The notes below the pieces were generated by a model. That model ran no database searches, was not told where the DNA came from, and was given only the letters and a program-made list of their open reading frames with translations. Below, piece after piece: positions 56,231 through 64,000 of a DNA stretch of 64,000 nucleotides. Within the stretch, counting starts at the first letter, position 1. Every line of letters begins with the position of its first letter. Position numbers and translations under genes: made by a program. The stretch is from Methylophaga sp. OBS3 (GTDB lineage Bacteria; Pseudomonadota; Gammaproteobacteria; Nitrosococcales; Methylophagaceae). The DNA lies in assembly GCF_026319325.1 (NCBI RefSeq), contig NZ_JAPDMU010000001.1, positions 806,001 through 870,000 on the forward strand, given 5' to 3'.

Positions 56231-57814
56231 ATGCAAACCAAACTAACAATACTATTTGGCCTACTACTTTTAATAACAGGCGCACTGGCAGAACAGACAA
56301 TAGCAGCGCCTCAAACGCCGTTATGGTCAAATGATTTAAATCCGAGAATAGTCACTGGTAATTGCAGGGTTTGTCCCCTTTTACCCCGGACCAAGTGGTA
56401 TTTTACCGATGAGTGGATTGCCGTCAGCGCCCAGACATCCCTACCAGCAGATATCTCATTACCTGATTGGCTTGAAGGCGCGCCTTGGATAGACATGCCG
56501 CCACCTATTTGGATTGGAAAACCCGATGCGCTAAGTGACGTCCTGATTGATAAGCAATCTGCACAACTTACCTTACCAAACCAGCAAGCTCAGGCTTGGC
56601 AAATCATTGATAAGATTCCACAAAACCAAAGTTACTGGAATGAAGACACCGCCACTTTTTTTAGTAACAAACCACTCTCTATACGCGGTGAAACGCAAGC
56701 AAATACCTTTATCGCACAAACTATCTGGCCAATGGAATTTGCTATTACAGGGACTCAGTTACAACCACTTTCAAACGATGAAACTATTGAAGATTGGGTT
56801 AGAGCAGATCAAGGTGGTGTGAATCAACCGCATACCGATAGGCTTATCTGGCAACGAGATGAAAACGCTACAACTAGTGCGCAAGGCAAACCAGTTTTGG
56901 CATTAATGCTAAATGGTGCACAAGGAGATGACCATGAAGCGTTAGCCGGGCACTTCGCATTGGTAACAGGTACATTTCAAGCTAAAGGTCATTATCAGGA
57001 CTGGCTAGTTAATAACTTCTATAGTTTGGATGTGGTCAGTGAAAAAGGCATTATCGCTGCCGTCACGCCAATGGATAAATATTTAGCCGATCTCAATAGT
57101 GGTCAAAACTATTACCGCCCCTCTTATATGCTTGTTGCCACTTTAAATGATGCTGCACCGGCTTATCAGGTACAGCAATCTATGAATCAAGTGATGCAAC
57201 ATTTTTACCGCCATACTTTTCAATATCAGCATGCCGATCTGAACTGTACCGGCATTAGTATTGATGCATTAAAAGCTTTGGGATGGCATGCACCAGAACA
57301 AGGTAATAGTGGATTACTGCTGGCTGTTGGCGCCTACTTCTATAGTCTGGTGACCGATGGGTTTGATTTTCGCGCAGCACGTCAGCTTTATGATTATCTA
57401 ATGACTGAAACCAGTCGTTTACTTCCTGCTGTTGCTTTTGATGTATTAAGCCAAGATATGTTGAATATTGTTCAGCAAACCAAATCTGAAACGCTCACAG
57501 AGTTTGAACAACAACTTGCCGATAATATCGATGCCATCTGGCTGGTTAAAATCCCACAAATTCCATCCAGTCGTGCTTTTGGTGATGCGCCAGTGTTCAG
57601 TTTTCAAGAGTATCTGGATATCACACCAGCCAATCGAGATGACTGGGTCACTATTCAATTACCGACACAACAATTACCCGAAAGCCTAAATACTACTCAG
57701 CCTGTAAATAAAGCGCCTTTTTTTGTGCCATGGCCAGTAATGCTTATTTTTATCGGTTTGTTGCTTTTGATAATCAGCGTTATTCAGCACTTTCGCCGCC
57801 AGCAGGTTAAATAG
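56231..57814 (+). CDS. Exported protein of unknown function with C-terminal anchor
   Basis: 527 residues from ATG 56231, which begins a good signal peptide (MQTKLTILFGLLLL, cleaved near ALA). An ATG at 56195 would add 12 polar residues. The mature part has a CRVCPL motif at about 45-50, a central alpha/beta region (LALMLNGAQGDDHEALAGHF, about 235-255; LVNNFYSLDVVSEKG) and a lone C-terminal helix (about 498-520). H/N/C residues such as the GDDHEALAGHF string and DLNCTGISIDALKALGW suggest an NlpC-like or transglutaminase-like enzyme, but this is only an impression. Function unknown. Confidence 0.7.
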   Translation: MQTKLTILFGLLLLITGALAEQTIAAPQTPLWSNDLNPRIVTGNCRVCPLLPRTKWYFTDEWIAVSAQTSLPADISLPDWLEGAPWIDMPPPIWIGKPDALSDVLIDKQSAQLTLPNQQAQAWQIIDKIPQNQSYWNEDTATFFSNKPLSIRGETQANTFIAQTIWPMEFAITGTQLQPLSNDETIEDWVRADQGGVNQPHTDRLIWQRDENATTSAQGKPVLALMLNGAQGDDHEALAGHFALVTGTFQAKGHYQDWLVNNFYSLDVVSEKGIIAAVTPMDKYLADLNSGQNYYRPSYMLVATLNDAAPAYQVQQSMNQVMQHFYRHTFQYQHADLNCTGISIDALKALGWHAPEQGNSGLLLAVGAYFYSLVTDGFDFRAARQLYDYLMTETSRLLPAVAFDVLSQDMLNIVQQTKSETLTEFEQQLADNIDAIWLVKIPQIPSSRAFGDAPVFSFQEYLDITPANRDDWVTIQLPTQQLPESLNTTQPVNKAPFFVPWPVMLIFIGLLLLIISVIQHFRRQQVK

Positions 57815-57853
57815 ACTGACAAATACTCGTCACCATTAATTTATAATAGGTTT

Positions 57854-58633
57854 ATGCATAAATTCGACATCGCCATATTAGGTAGTGGTTGGCTGGGCCT
57901 ACCTTTAGTTCAACACTTCAATCAACAAGCAAAACGTGTCGCCGCTTCAACACGACAGTTAATGCGCTTTCCACAAATTGAAGCAGCAGGTGGGCTCCCC
58001 TTTCTCATTGACATTGAAACGTCTAATGATCGGGGTGACTTTCTAAACGCCCCTATTTTGATTATCAATATCACGTCAAAAAACACCGATGCTTTTGCTT
58101 ACCTTGTTGAGCAAATTGTAAAGAGTGCTGTAGAAAAAGTTCTGTTGATAAGTTCAAGTTCGGTCTACCAAAACTTGCAACGCGTTGTTACCGAAGATGA
58201 AGGGGCTGAAAACCCAGTTAGTCCACTATTTCAAATTGAGCAGTTGTTTCAACAAAGTGATGGCTTTGAAACGACCGTTTTACGCTGTAGTGGTCTTATT
58301 GACAGTCGCCGTCATCCAGGGCAGTTCTTTCGTCACGGTAAGCAAGTTAAACAACCCGACGCACCGGTTAACCTCATACATCTCGATGATGTGATTGGCA
58401 TTATTGATAGCATCATTCGGCAACAAACATGGGGGCAGGTTTTTAATGCCAGTGCGAATACCCATCCGACCAAACGGGAGTTCTATCAGTATGCGCGTTC
58501 TTTATTAGGGATGGAGGCACCGGACTTTGCTGAAAGTGATGAGCAGCCATTTAAAATTGTCAGTAATGAAAAAGTTAAACAGCTACTCGGCTATCAGCTT
58601 CAACATCCTGATCTGTTAAAAATTAAATTATGA
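57854..58633 (+). CDS. NAD(P)-binding epimerase/reductase-like protein (YeeZ-like)
   Basis: 259 residues with an atypical short-chain dehydrogenase fold: the N-terminal nucleotide loop ILGSGWLGLPLVQHF, VLLISSSSVYQ and VNLIHLDDVIGIIDSII. It lacks a clear YxxxK pair, and SSVYQN may take its place. It resembles NAD(P)-dependent oxidoreductases of the YeeZ type. Substrate unknown. The stop overlaps the next gene by 4 bases. Confidence 0.8.
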   Translation: MHKFDIAILGSGWLGLPLVQHFNQQAKRVAASTRQLMRFPQIEAAGGLPFLIDIETSNDRGDFLNAPILIINITSKNTDAFAYLVEQIVKSAVEKVLLISSSSVYQNLQRVVTEDEGAENPVSPLFQIEQLFQQSDGFETTVLRCSGLIDSRRHPGQFFRHGKQVKQPDAPVNLIHLDDVIGIIDSIIRQQTWGQVFNASANTHPTKREFYQYARSLLGMEAPDFAESDEQPFKIVSNEKVKQLLGYQLQHPDLLKIKL

Positions 58634-59094
58634 GCCAAGCAGATAACTGTCCCTGTGGTAGTCAGCTTAAATACGCAGATTGCTGTCAGCGACTGCATTC
58701 AGGAAAAGCGAAGGCTTCAAATGCAGAACAACTCATGCGATCTCGTTATAGTGCCTTTGTACAACAAAACATCGACTATCTCATTGATACGCTGCACCCA
58801 ATGCAGCGACAAACGGACGATAGAGAAGTCTTACAGCAAACCTGTCAAAACACGCGCTGGTTAGGATTACAAATTGTGAAAAGCCAAGACAAAAAAGACT
58901 CAGCTAAAGTCGAGTTTGTCGCGTTCTATGAAGATAGTCCTATCGGCCAACTTCATGAACGATCCAACTTTACATTAGAAGCTGGCCAGTGGTTTTATCT
59001 ACATGGTGAGTTTTTACCGGCGATAAAACTGGGTCGCAATGACAAATGTATTTGTGGCAGTGGCAAAAAACTCAAACACTGCCACGCACCGTAA
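58630..59094 (+). CDS. YchJ-family protein with two SEC-C metal-binding motifs
   Basis: 154 residues: a SEC-C motif at the N-terminus (CPCGSQLKYADCC) and at the C-terminus (DKCICGSGKKLKHCH), flanking an NTF2-like central domain (MRSRYSAFVQQNIDYLIDTL, ARVEFVAFYED-like strand, RSNFTLEAGQWFYLHGE). SEC-C motifs bind zinc. Role unknown. Translationally coupled to the upstream gene. Confidence 0.9.
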   Translation: MSQADNCPCGSQLKYADCCQRLHSGKAKASNAEQLMRSRYSAFVQQNIDYLIDTLHPMQRQTDDREVLQQTCQNTRWLGLQIVKSQDKKDSAKVEFVAFYEDSPIGQLHERSNFTLEAGQWFYLHGEFLPAIKLGRNDKCICGSGKKLKHCHAP

Positions 59095-59096
59095 CC

Positions 59097-60800
59097 TTAC
59101 TCACCTAAATAACGTTTGCGCTTATTGTCGCGAAGTTTATGTAAATCCACCATAACCAAACCATCAATACAGTGGCCAAAGTTTGCATCAACATTAAAGT
59201 CGATGAAACGTACACCACCTGGCTCACAGACATCGGCATATTGTTTATACAGGGTTGGTACTGTTACCTGCATATGTGTTAACTGCTCTCTCATCAACAC
59301 AAAGTCAGTTTCCGCACTGCCTTCAAATGTCGCATTAACCCTGTCCAGCATTTCCGCATCCATTAGGTAAGGTGTACGCGCAATAGCCAAATTATCGGCA
59401 TCTGCAAAGTAACGGCGGTAATACTCCACAATTAACGCTTTTCCAAACTCAGGGTAACTATTACTTAAGCTCACCGGTCCAAACAAATATTGCACTTCTG
59501 GAAACTGCTTGAGATAGGCACCAATGCCATACCATAGATAATCTAGACTTCGTTTTCCCCAATACTTAGGGCTAACAAAGCTGCGACCTAACTCAATTCC
59601 CTTTGCAAAATAAGGCTGCATTTTGGCTTGGTAATCGAATAACTCTGCCGAATAAATCTCGCGACCGCTGTCATGAATTCGACCCACTTCACCAATGCGG
59701 TAAGCACCTGCAATTTCAAGCTCTTGTTCATCCCACAATATCAAATGACGATAGTCACGGTCATACTGATCGAGATCACGCTTTTTACCTGTGCCCTCTC
59801 CCACCTGACGAAACGTCATTTCACGAAGGCGACCAATTTCTTGCATCACGGCTGAGTCAGGTTGGTAATCGAATAGATAAATCTTCTTCTGATCTGCCGT
59901 TTCACCGAGTAGTAATGCCGACTTCAACTCTTGTTTAATTGCACGTCTATCTTGTGGATGAGCAATGGTATTTTCTGTTGCAAATAATGGCTTCTTGCCT
60001 TTTGCCAAACGATACAAATGGCGACGAATTAATTTAGCTTTTTCAGCTTTAACTAATGGTAACGCTTCAATTTGAGCGTATGGGATCGGCGCGCCAACGC
60101 TGATTCGCATGGTTTTTGAGTTTTGGTTAAACATCTCGTGCGCTAGCATCATACCTGACAGTGGTTTGTATACCATTGACGCGCTATAGAACAATGATGA
60201 ATTACGTGCACCAACATAAACCGGCAAAATTGGCGCATTGGTTTTCTTGGCAAAGTTTAAAAAGCCGCTATTCCACTTGCCATCTCTCACGCCACTTGGT
60301 CGAATTCGAGAGACTTCACCAGCAGGAAACACAATCACCGCTTCATCACGGTTTAAGCTGTCTATGATCTTAGTCACACTACTTTTACGTGTAGATTTAG
60401 ATAAGTTATCAACCGGTAAAAATAACGGACTTAAAGCATCGAAATTCAGCAACATGTCGTTCGCAACGATTTTGACATCACGACGGACTTCGCCAACCAT
60501 TTTTAGCAATGATAAACCGTCTAGTGCACCTAAGGGATGATTCGCGACAATCACCACACGACCCGTTGCAGGGATGTTATTTCGGTGACGGTTGGTAATG
60601 CTGTAGCTGAAATTAAAGTAATCTAAAACTTCATCAATAAAGTCAAAACCAGTGAGCTGAGAGTGCTGCTCTAAAAAACGGTTAACTTCTTGTTCGTGAG
60701 TGAGGCGTCGTAAAAAACTTAACGTAGATTTTTTGATCCACGGTTTGCTGTGTTCAAATTTGGGGAATTTTTGTTGAACGGCTTGTTCGATGTTCAGCAT
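59097..60800 (-). CDS. Two-domain acyltransferase, PlsC-like plus GNAT-like (OlsF candidate)
   Basis: 567 residues. The N-terminal half (about 1-260) is a lysophospholipid-acyltransferase-type domain with ANHPLGALDG (His88, Asp94) and the IVFPAGEVSRI glycerol-site motif. The C-terminal half (about 280-560) matches the OlsB/hemolysin-like N-acyltransferase family (LREMTFRQVGEGTGKKRDLD, RHLILWDEQELEIAGAYRIG, YAYLKQFPEVQYLFGPVSLS-like stretch). Such fusions (OlsF of Serratia) make ornithine lipids in one polypeptide: N-acylation of ornithine, then O-acylation. The activity here is inferred from the fusion only. Confidence 0.8.
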   Translation of the reverse strand: MLNIEQAVQQKFPKFEHSKPWIKKSTLSFLRRLTHEQEVNRFLEQHSQLTGFDFIDEVLDYFNFSYSITNRHRNNIPATGRVVIVANHPLGALDGLSLLKMVGEVRRDVKIVANDMLLNFDALSPLFLPVDNLSKSTRKSSVTKIIDSLNRDEAVIVFPAGEVSRIRPSGVRDGKWNSGFLNFAKKTNAPILPVYVGARNSSLFYSASMVYKPLSGMMLAHEMFNQNSKTMRISVGAPIPYAQIEALPLVKAEKAKLIRRHLYRLAKGKKPLFATENTIAHPQDRRAIKQELKSALLLGETADQKKIYLFDYQPDSAVMQEIGRLREMTFRQVGEGTGKKRDLDQYDRDYRHLILWDEQELEIAGAYRIGEVGRIHDSGREIYSAELFDYQAKMQPYFAKGIELGRSFVSPKYWGKRSLDYLWYGIGAYLKQFPEVQYLFGPVSLSNSYPEFGKALIVEYYRRYFADADNLAIARTPYLMDAEMLDRVNATFEGSAETDFVLMREQLTHMQVTVPTLYKQYADVCEPGGVRFIDFNVDANFGHCIDGLVMVDLHKLRDNKRKRYLGE

Positions 60801-60911
60801 GTATGTGCTCTAAGCTATTGAATAAACAATAGCTTAGAGCAGTAATATGACCGTTTGATAACGGTTTAATGACAGATAGATGACAGGCCGAAAGCCTGTA
60901 AAAATCAGGTT

Positions 60912-61292
60912 TTAGGCAGCTTGAACAGGAATGGCATGACGCATGTGCGTAATGTCATTGTTTTCGTTCAGATAAACTAAAGTTGGTTTGAAGTTTTCGA
61001 CTTCTTCCGCTGCCATCGCCGTATATGCACAAATGATAATACGATCGCCTGGAGAGGCTTTATGTGCTGCAGCACCATTAACTGAAATAATGTTTGAACC
61101 ATCTTCAGCGCGAATTGCGTATGTCACAAAACGTTCACCATTGGCGACGTTATAAATATGAATTTGTTCATATTCACGAATACCGGCAGCGGCCAGTAAT
61201 TTACCGTCAATCGCACAGCTACCTTCGTACTCTAATTCAGAGTGCGTTACGCAGGCGCGATGTAATTTGGCTTTTAACAGAGTCAATTGCAT
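60912..61292 (-). CDS. panD: Aspartate 1-decarboxylase
   Basis: 126 residues from ATG 61292, the standard length. The self-cleavage site Gly24-Ser25 (YEGSCAID) falls at the exact family position, which fixes the start. It makes beta-alanine for pantothenate. It is followed by PanC and PanB upstream on the same strand (panB-panC-panD). Confidence 0.97.
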   Translation of the reverse strand: MQLTLLKAKLHRACVTHSELEYEGSCAIDGKLLAAAGIREYEQIHIYNVANGERFVTYAIRAEDGSNIISVNGAAAHKASPGDRIIICAYTAMAAEEVENFKPTLVYLNENNDITHMRHAIPVQAA

Positions 61293-61332
61293 ATCGAACA
61301 AATCTTTTTAATAAGCCGCATATTATCGCTGT

Positions 61333-62196
61333 TTAACGAGAAGTCGACAAGCCAACAGCAACATTGTCTATCAGTCTGACCTCACCTAAGCGCGCTGCAA
61401 CTAGAATTCGAAGATCTTCATTAAAATCAGAATCAAAAGGCATAAGGTTATCTGCGCGGCGTACTTCAAGGTAATCAACTGAAAAACCATAATCAGTCAG
61501 TGTACTAATCGCTGTCTCAATATCAGCTTGTATCGTCTTTTCCCCCGCCTTCAGCTTCGCTTTAAGCAAGTTTAGTTGCTCATATAACTTTGGGGCAATT
61601 TGTCTGTGTTCGCTTGTTAGACGATTATTACGTGAGCTCATCGCTAGGCCATCAGCTTCCCTATGCGTTGTACCGGCAATAATTTTGACGGGTAAGTTGA
61701 AGTCTTGTACAAGCTTATGAATAAGCAATAATTGCTGATAATCCTTTTCACCAAATACCGCGATATCCGGTTGCACCATGTTGAATAACTTGGTCACAAC
61801 TGTGGCGACACCATCAAAGTGTCCCGGACGTTCTAGGCCACACAATTTGTCGTCCATTCCCGGTACATGTACAAAACTATGAAAATCCAGCCCGGCTGGA
61901 TACATGACTGTGCTGTCGGGTTGAAAGAGTAAGTCACAGCCACTATCACTGAGCAACTGGATATCATTTGCTAAGGTGCGCGGATATTTTTCGAGATCAT
62001 TGGGATCATCAAACTGCATGGGGTTTACAAAAATACTTACCACGACTTTGTCTGCAAATGCCGCTGCCTGCTTCAGCAAAGACAAATGACCATCATGCAA
62101 ATTACCCATTGTTGGCACGAAGCCAATGGTGAGGTTTTGTTCGCGCCAGATTTTAAGTTGAGCGCGAAGGCCTTTGAGGCTTTCTTCTATTTGCAT
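61333..62196 (-). CDS. panC: Pantothenate synthetase
   Basis: 287 residues: GFVPTMGNLHDGHLSLLKQA (HIGH-type motif), FVNPMQFDDPNDLEKYPRT, VFGEKDYQQLLLIHKLVQD and AMSSRNNRLT. It joins pantoate and beta-alanine with ATP. It overlaps panB by one base. Confidence 0.98.
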   Translation of the reverse strand: MQIEESLKGLRAQLKIWREQNLTIGFVPTMGNLHDGHLSLLKQAAAFADKVVVSIFVNPMQFDDPNDLEKYPRTLANDIQLLSDSGCDLLFQPDSTVMYPAGLDFHSFVHVPGMDDKLCGLERPGHFDGVATVVTKLFNMVQPDIAVFGEKDYQQLLLIHKLVQDFNLPVKIIAGTTHREADGLAMSSRNNRLTSEHRQIAPKLYEQLNLLKAKLKAGEKTIQADIETAISTLTDYGFSVDYLEVRRADNLMPFDSDFNEDLRILVAARLGEVRLIDNVAVGLSTSR

Positions 62197-62990
62197 TAAA
62201 ACTGTTGCTCAGCAGTGGGAAACTCGCCTTGTTTGACGGCATCAACATAACGGCCAATTGCCGCAGGAATGTGACCCATATCAGCGAGAAAATCATGACT
62301 AAAGCGCGGACGCTTGCCTGGCGTTAAACCTAACATGTCGTATAACACCAGCACTTGTCCGTCACATGCTTTACCCGCGCCAATACCAATGACTGGAATA
62401 GCCACCGCTTTGGTGATTTTTTCAGCAAGATCTGCTGGCACACATTCTAAAACCAACATGTCAGCACCGGCTTCAGCTAATAAGATGGCTTCTTCAACCA
62501 TCTTGGCAGCCGCATCGGCTTCACGTCCTTGAACGAAGTAACCACCCAATCGATGTACCGATTGCGGTAATAAACCTAAGTGAGCACATACCGGAATACC
62601 ACGCACTGTTAATGCTTTGATAATCGGGGCAAACTCAGTGCCACCCTCTAATTTAACCATTTGAGCGCCGCCTTCGGCCATCAAACGTGCAGCATTACTG
62701 ATCGCTTGATCAATATTGGCGTAACTCATAAAGGGCAAATCGGTCACCACGAAGGCTTTCTCGGTACCTCTGACCACATTACGGCTGTGATAAATCATGT
62801 CATCAACCGTTACAGGCACAGTACTTTCTTGACCTTGGATAACCATCCCCAGTGAGTCACCAACCAGAATGACTTCTACACCGGCCTGCTCTAAAACATG
62901 CGCAAAGCATGCATCATAGGCAGTTAAAACAGCGATTTTCTCTCCCGCTGCTTTCATTTTTCGCAAACTGCTTAAAGATAAACGACTCAT
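62196..62990 (-). CDS. panB: 3-methyl-2-oxobutanoate hydroxymethyltransferase
   Basis: 264 residues: AVLTAYDACFAHVLEQAGVE, ILVGDSLGMVIQGQEST, the metal-site DLPFMSY and VKLEGG, and PVIGIGAGKACDGQVLV. It transfers a hydroxymethyl group from methylene-tetrahydrofolate to ketoisovalerate. Its ATG overlaps the deoxynucleoside kinase stop by 4 bases. Confidence 0.98.
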   Translation of the reverse strand: MSRLSLSSLRKMKAAGEKIAVLTAYDACFAHVLEQAGVEVILVGDSLGMVIQGQESTVPVTVDDMIYHSRNVVRGTEKAFVVTDLPFMSYANIDQAISNAARLMAEGGAQMVKLEGGTEFAPIIKALTVRGIPVCAHLGLLPQSVHRLGGYFVQGREADAAAKMVEEAILLAEAGADMLVLECVPADLAEKITKAVAIPVIGIGAGKACDGQVLVLYDMLGLTPGKRPRFSHDFLADMGHIPAAIGRYVDAVKQGEFPTAEQQF

Positions 62991-63646
62991 GCTTTCGCTT
63001 CTTTTATCGGTAACGGATTGTAGTACTGTCGACCACTCTGCAACGTGCAGATTTGATCCAGCAATTGCTGGTAATCCGCTTCACTATTTACCAGGTCAAT
63101 TTGCTCTGCATTCACAATCAATAAGGGTGAGGCATCGTAATAATGGAAAAAGTCTGCGTAGGTATCCGCCAGTCGTTTTAAATAAGCATCTTCGACATGC
63201 TGTTCATAACTGATACCGCGTTGGCTGATACGTGACTTTAAGACCTGTAACGGTGCCTGCAAATAAATCACCAAATCTGGTGTGCGATGATGCAAGGTCA
63301 TATTGTCATAGACCATGTTGTAGAGGGCTAACTCATCATCATCCAATGAAATTTGGGCAAATAAACGATCTTTTTCCAGCATAAAATCTGCGACATGCAA
63401 GCTGGTAAACAAATCGTCTTGTTGTAATGTTTGTGCCAACTTAACGCGTTGCATCAAAAAACTGAGCTGCGTTGGTAATGCCGATTGTTTTGGATGCAAA
63501 TAAAACTTTTCCAAAAACGGGTTTTGTTCGGGAGCTTCCAAAAGCGTATTACCACCAAAACTCTCAGCCAAACGTTTGACTAGATGGGTTTTCCCAACAC
63601 CGATTGGTCCTTCAACAACAATGTAGTTATGTGGCAAATTTTTCAT
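62987..63646 (-). CDS. Deoxynucleoside kinase (dAK/dGK-type)
   Basis: 219 residues from ATG 63646; a frame back to 63688 would overlap folK by 40 bases. P-loop VVEGPIGVGKTHLVKRLAES, the substrate-site LFTSLHVADFMLEKDRLFAQ and the LID region RISQRGISYEQ are those of the dNK family. It phosphorylates deoxynucleosides. It commonly lies between folK and panB in gammaproteobacteria. Confidence 0.92.
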   Translation of the reverse strand: MKNLPHNYIVVEGPIGVGKTHLVKRLAESFGGNTLLEAPEQNPFLEKFYLHPKQSALPTQLSFLMQRVKLAQTLQQDDLFTSLHVADFMLEKDRLFAQISLDDDELALYNMVYDNMTLHHRTPDLVIYLQAPLQVLKSRISQRGISYEQHVEDAYLKRLADTYADFFHYYDASPLLIVNAEQIDLVNSEADYQQLLDQICTLQSGRQYYNPLPIKEAKA

Positions 63647-63648
63647 GA

Positions 63649-64000
63649 CTAAAGTTGTTCCAATTTTTCTAATGCACCACGTGGACATTTGGCAGCAATA
63701 GCCTTTAACGAGTCTTTTCCTGGAATAGTGATATCACCAGCAATTTCCATTAAGGGATAGACCACAAACTCACGTTCATGTAATCCAATATGTGGCACGA
63801 CAAGACGTTCATCTTCTATCATTTCCTCGCCGAAGAGCAAGATATCTAAATCCAACGTTCGCTCACCCCAATGTCTTTTGCGCTCACGACCATGTTGTTG
63901 CTCAATCGCCTGTAAGGCATCTAAAAGAGCATGGGCAGATAATTCTGTTTCCAGTAAAGCGACGGCATTTACATAATCAGGTTGATCCTGAGGCCCCATC
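63649..64000 (-). CDS. folK: 6-hydroxymethyl-7,8-dihydropterin pyrophosphokinase, C-terminal part
   Basis: The frame runs off the window end, so only about 117 C-terminal residues are seen. QPDYVNAVALLETELSAHAL, and GERTLDLDILLFGEE, the metal- and substrate-binding signature, identify HPPK, which transfers pyrophosphate from ATP in folate synthesis. It precedes the deoxynucleoside kinase. Confidence 0.95.
   Translation of the reverse strand, partial: MGPQDQPDYVNAVALLETELSAHALLDALQAIEQQHGRERKRHWGERTLDLDILLFGEEMIEDERLVVPHIGLHEREFVVYPLMEIAGDITIPGKDSLKAIAAKCPRGALEKLEQL

Overview
The window looks like part of the chromosome of a marine, methylotrophic gammaproteobacterium, most likely Methylophaga or a close relative. 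The pointers are an ectR-ectABC-ask ectoine cluster with an EctR-type operator, an fmdCABDEF-type amide/urea uptake operon joined to a complete urease operon, and gammaproteobacterial gene orders such as thrS-infC-rpmI-rplT-pheST-ihfA-merR and panB-panC-panD. The assignment rests on gene content only; no database search was possible.

Layout. 1-1765: the end of an OmpR-type response regulator converges on a sensor kinase. 1769-9515: a membrane-lipid module with two cyclopropane-synthase-like methyltransferases, DUF1295, DUF2878 and DUF1365 proteins, an FAD oxidoreductase and a fatty-acid desaturase on the minus strand. A divergent pair on the plus strand encodes an NTF2-like lipoprotein and a chalcone-isomerase-like protein. 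Between them are four TTCAC boxes spaced 11 bp within each pair. 9518-15086: ectoine synthesis (ectABC, ectoine-type aspartokinase, a membrane TPR protein) with its MarR-type regulator. 15083-16129: aldo/keto reductase. 16241-34228: a nitrogen block. A two-component pair, whose kinase is fused to an NCS1-like permease, precedes ureDABCEFG-hupE, urtDE, fmdDEF (urtABC-like), fmdB, fmdA and a porin. The porin promoter and the kinase promoter carry nearly identical TACGT palindromes just upstream of the -35, which suggests one regulon. The porin would admit amides and urea through the outer membrane, the ABC transporter would import them, and formamidase and urease would release ammonia.

35003-40461: a mini-island of about 5.4 kb inserted in tRNA-Pro(GGG). 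It is bounded by a 23-bp repeat covering the anticodon arm and has four copies of a GTTTCCGCGT-like site near its ends. It carries a reverse transcriptase fused to a nitrilase domain (defence-associated RT, DRT type 1-like), a divergent unknown protein with a possible HTH, and an unlisted 42-residue acidic protein with a repeated NPNND motif. No integrase is visible. This is the most unusual part of the window.

40564-64000: housekeeping genes: ppsA with its regulatory kinase/phosphatase, merR-ihfA-pheTS-rplT-rpmI-infC-thrS (infC begins at a rare ATC codon), tRNA-Val, uvrB, an aminotransferase, tRNA-Asn, several poorly characterised genes, a two-domain acyltransferase resembling the ornithine-lipid synthase OlsF, panD-panC-panB, a deoxynucleoside kinase and the end of folK. 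Stretches without genes are all under about 320 bases; those with visible signals are listed.
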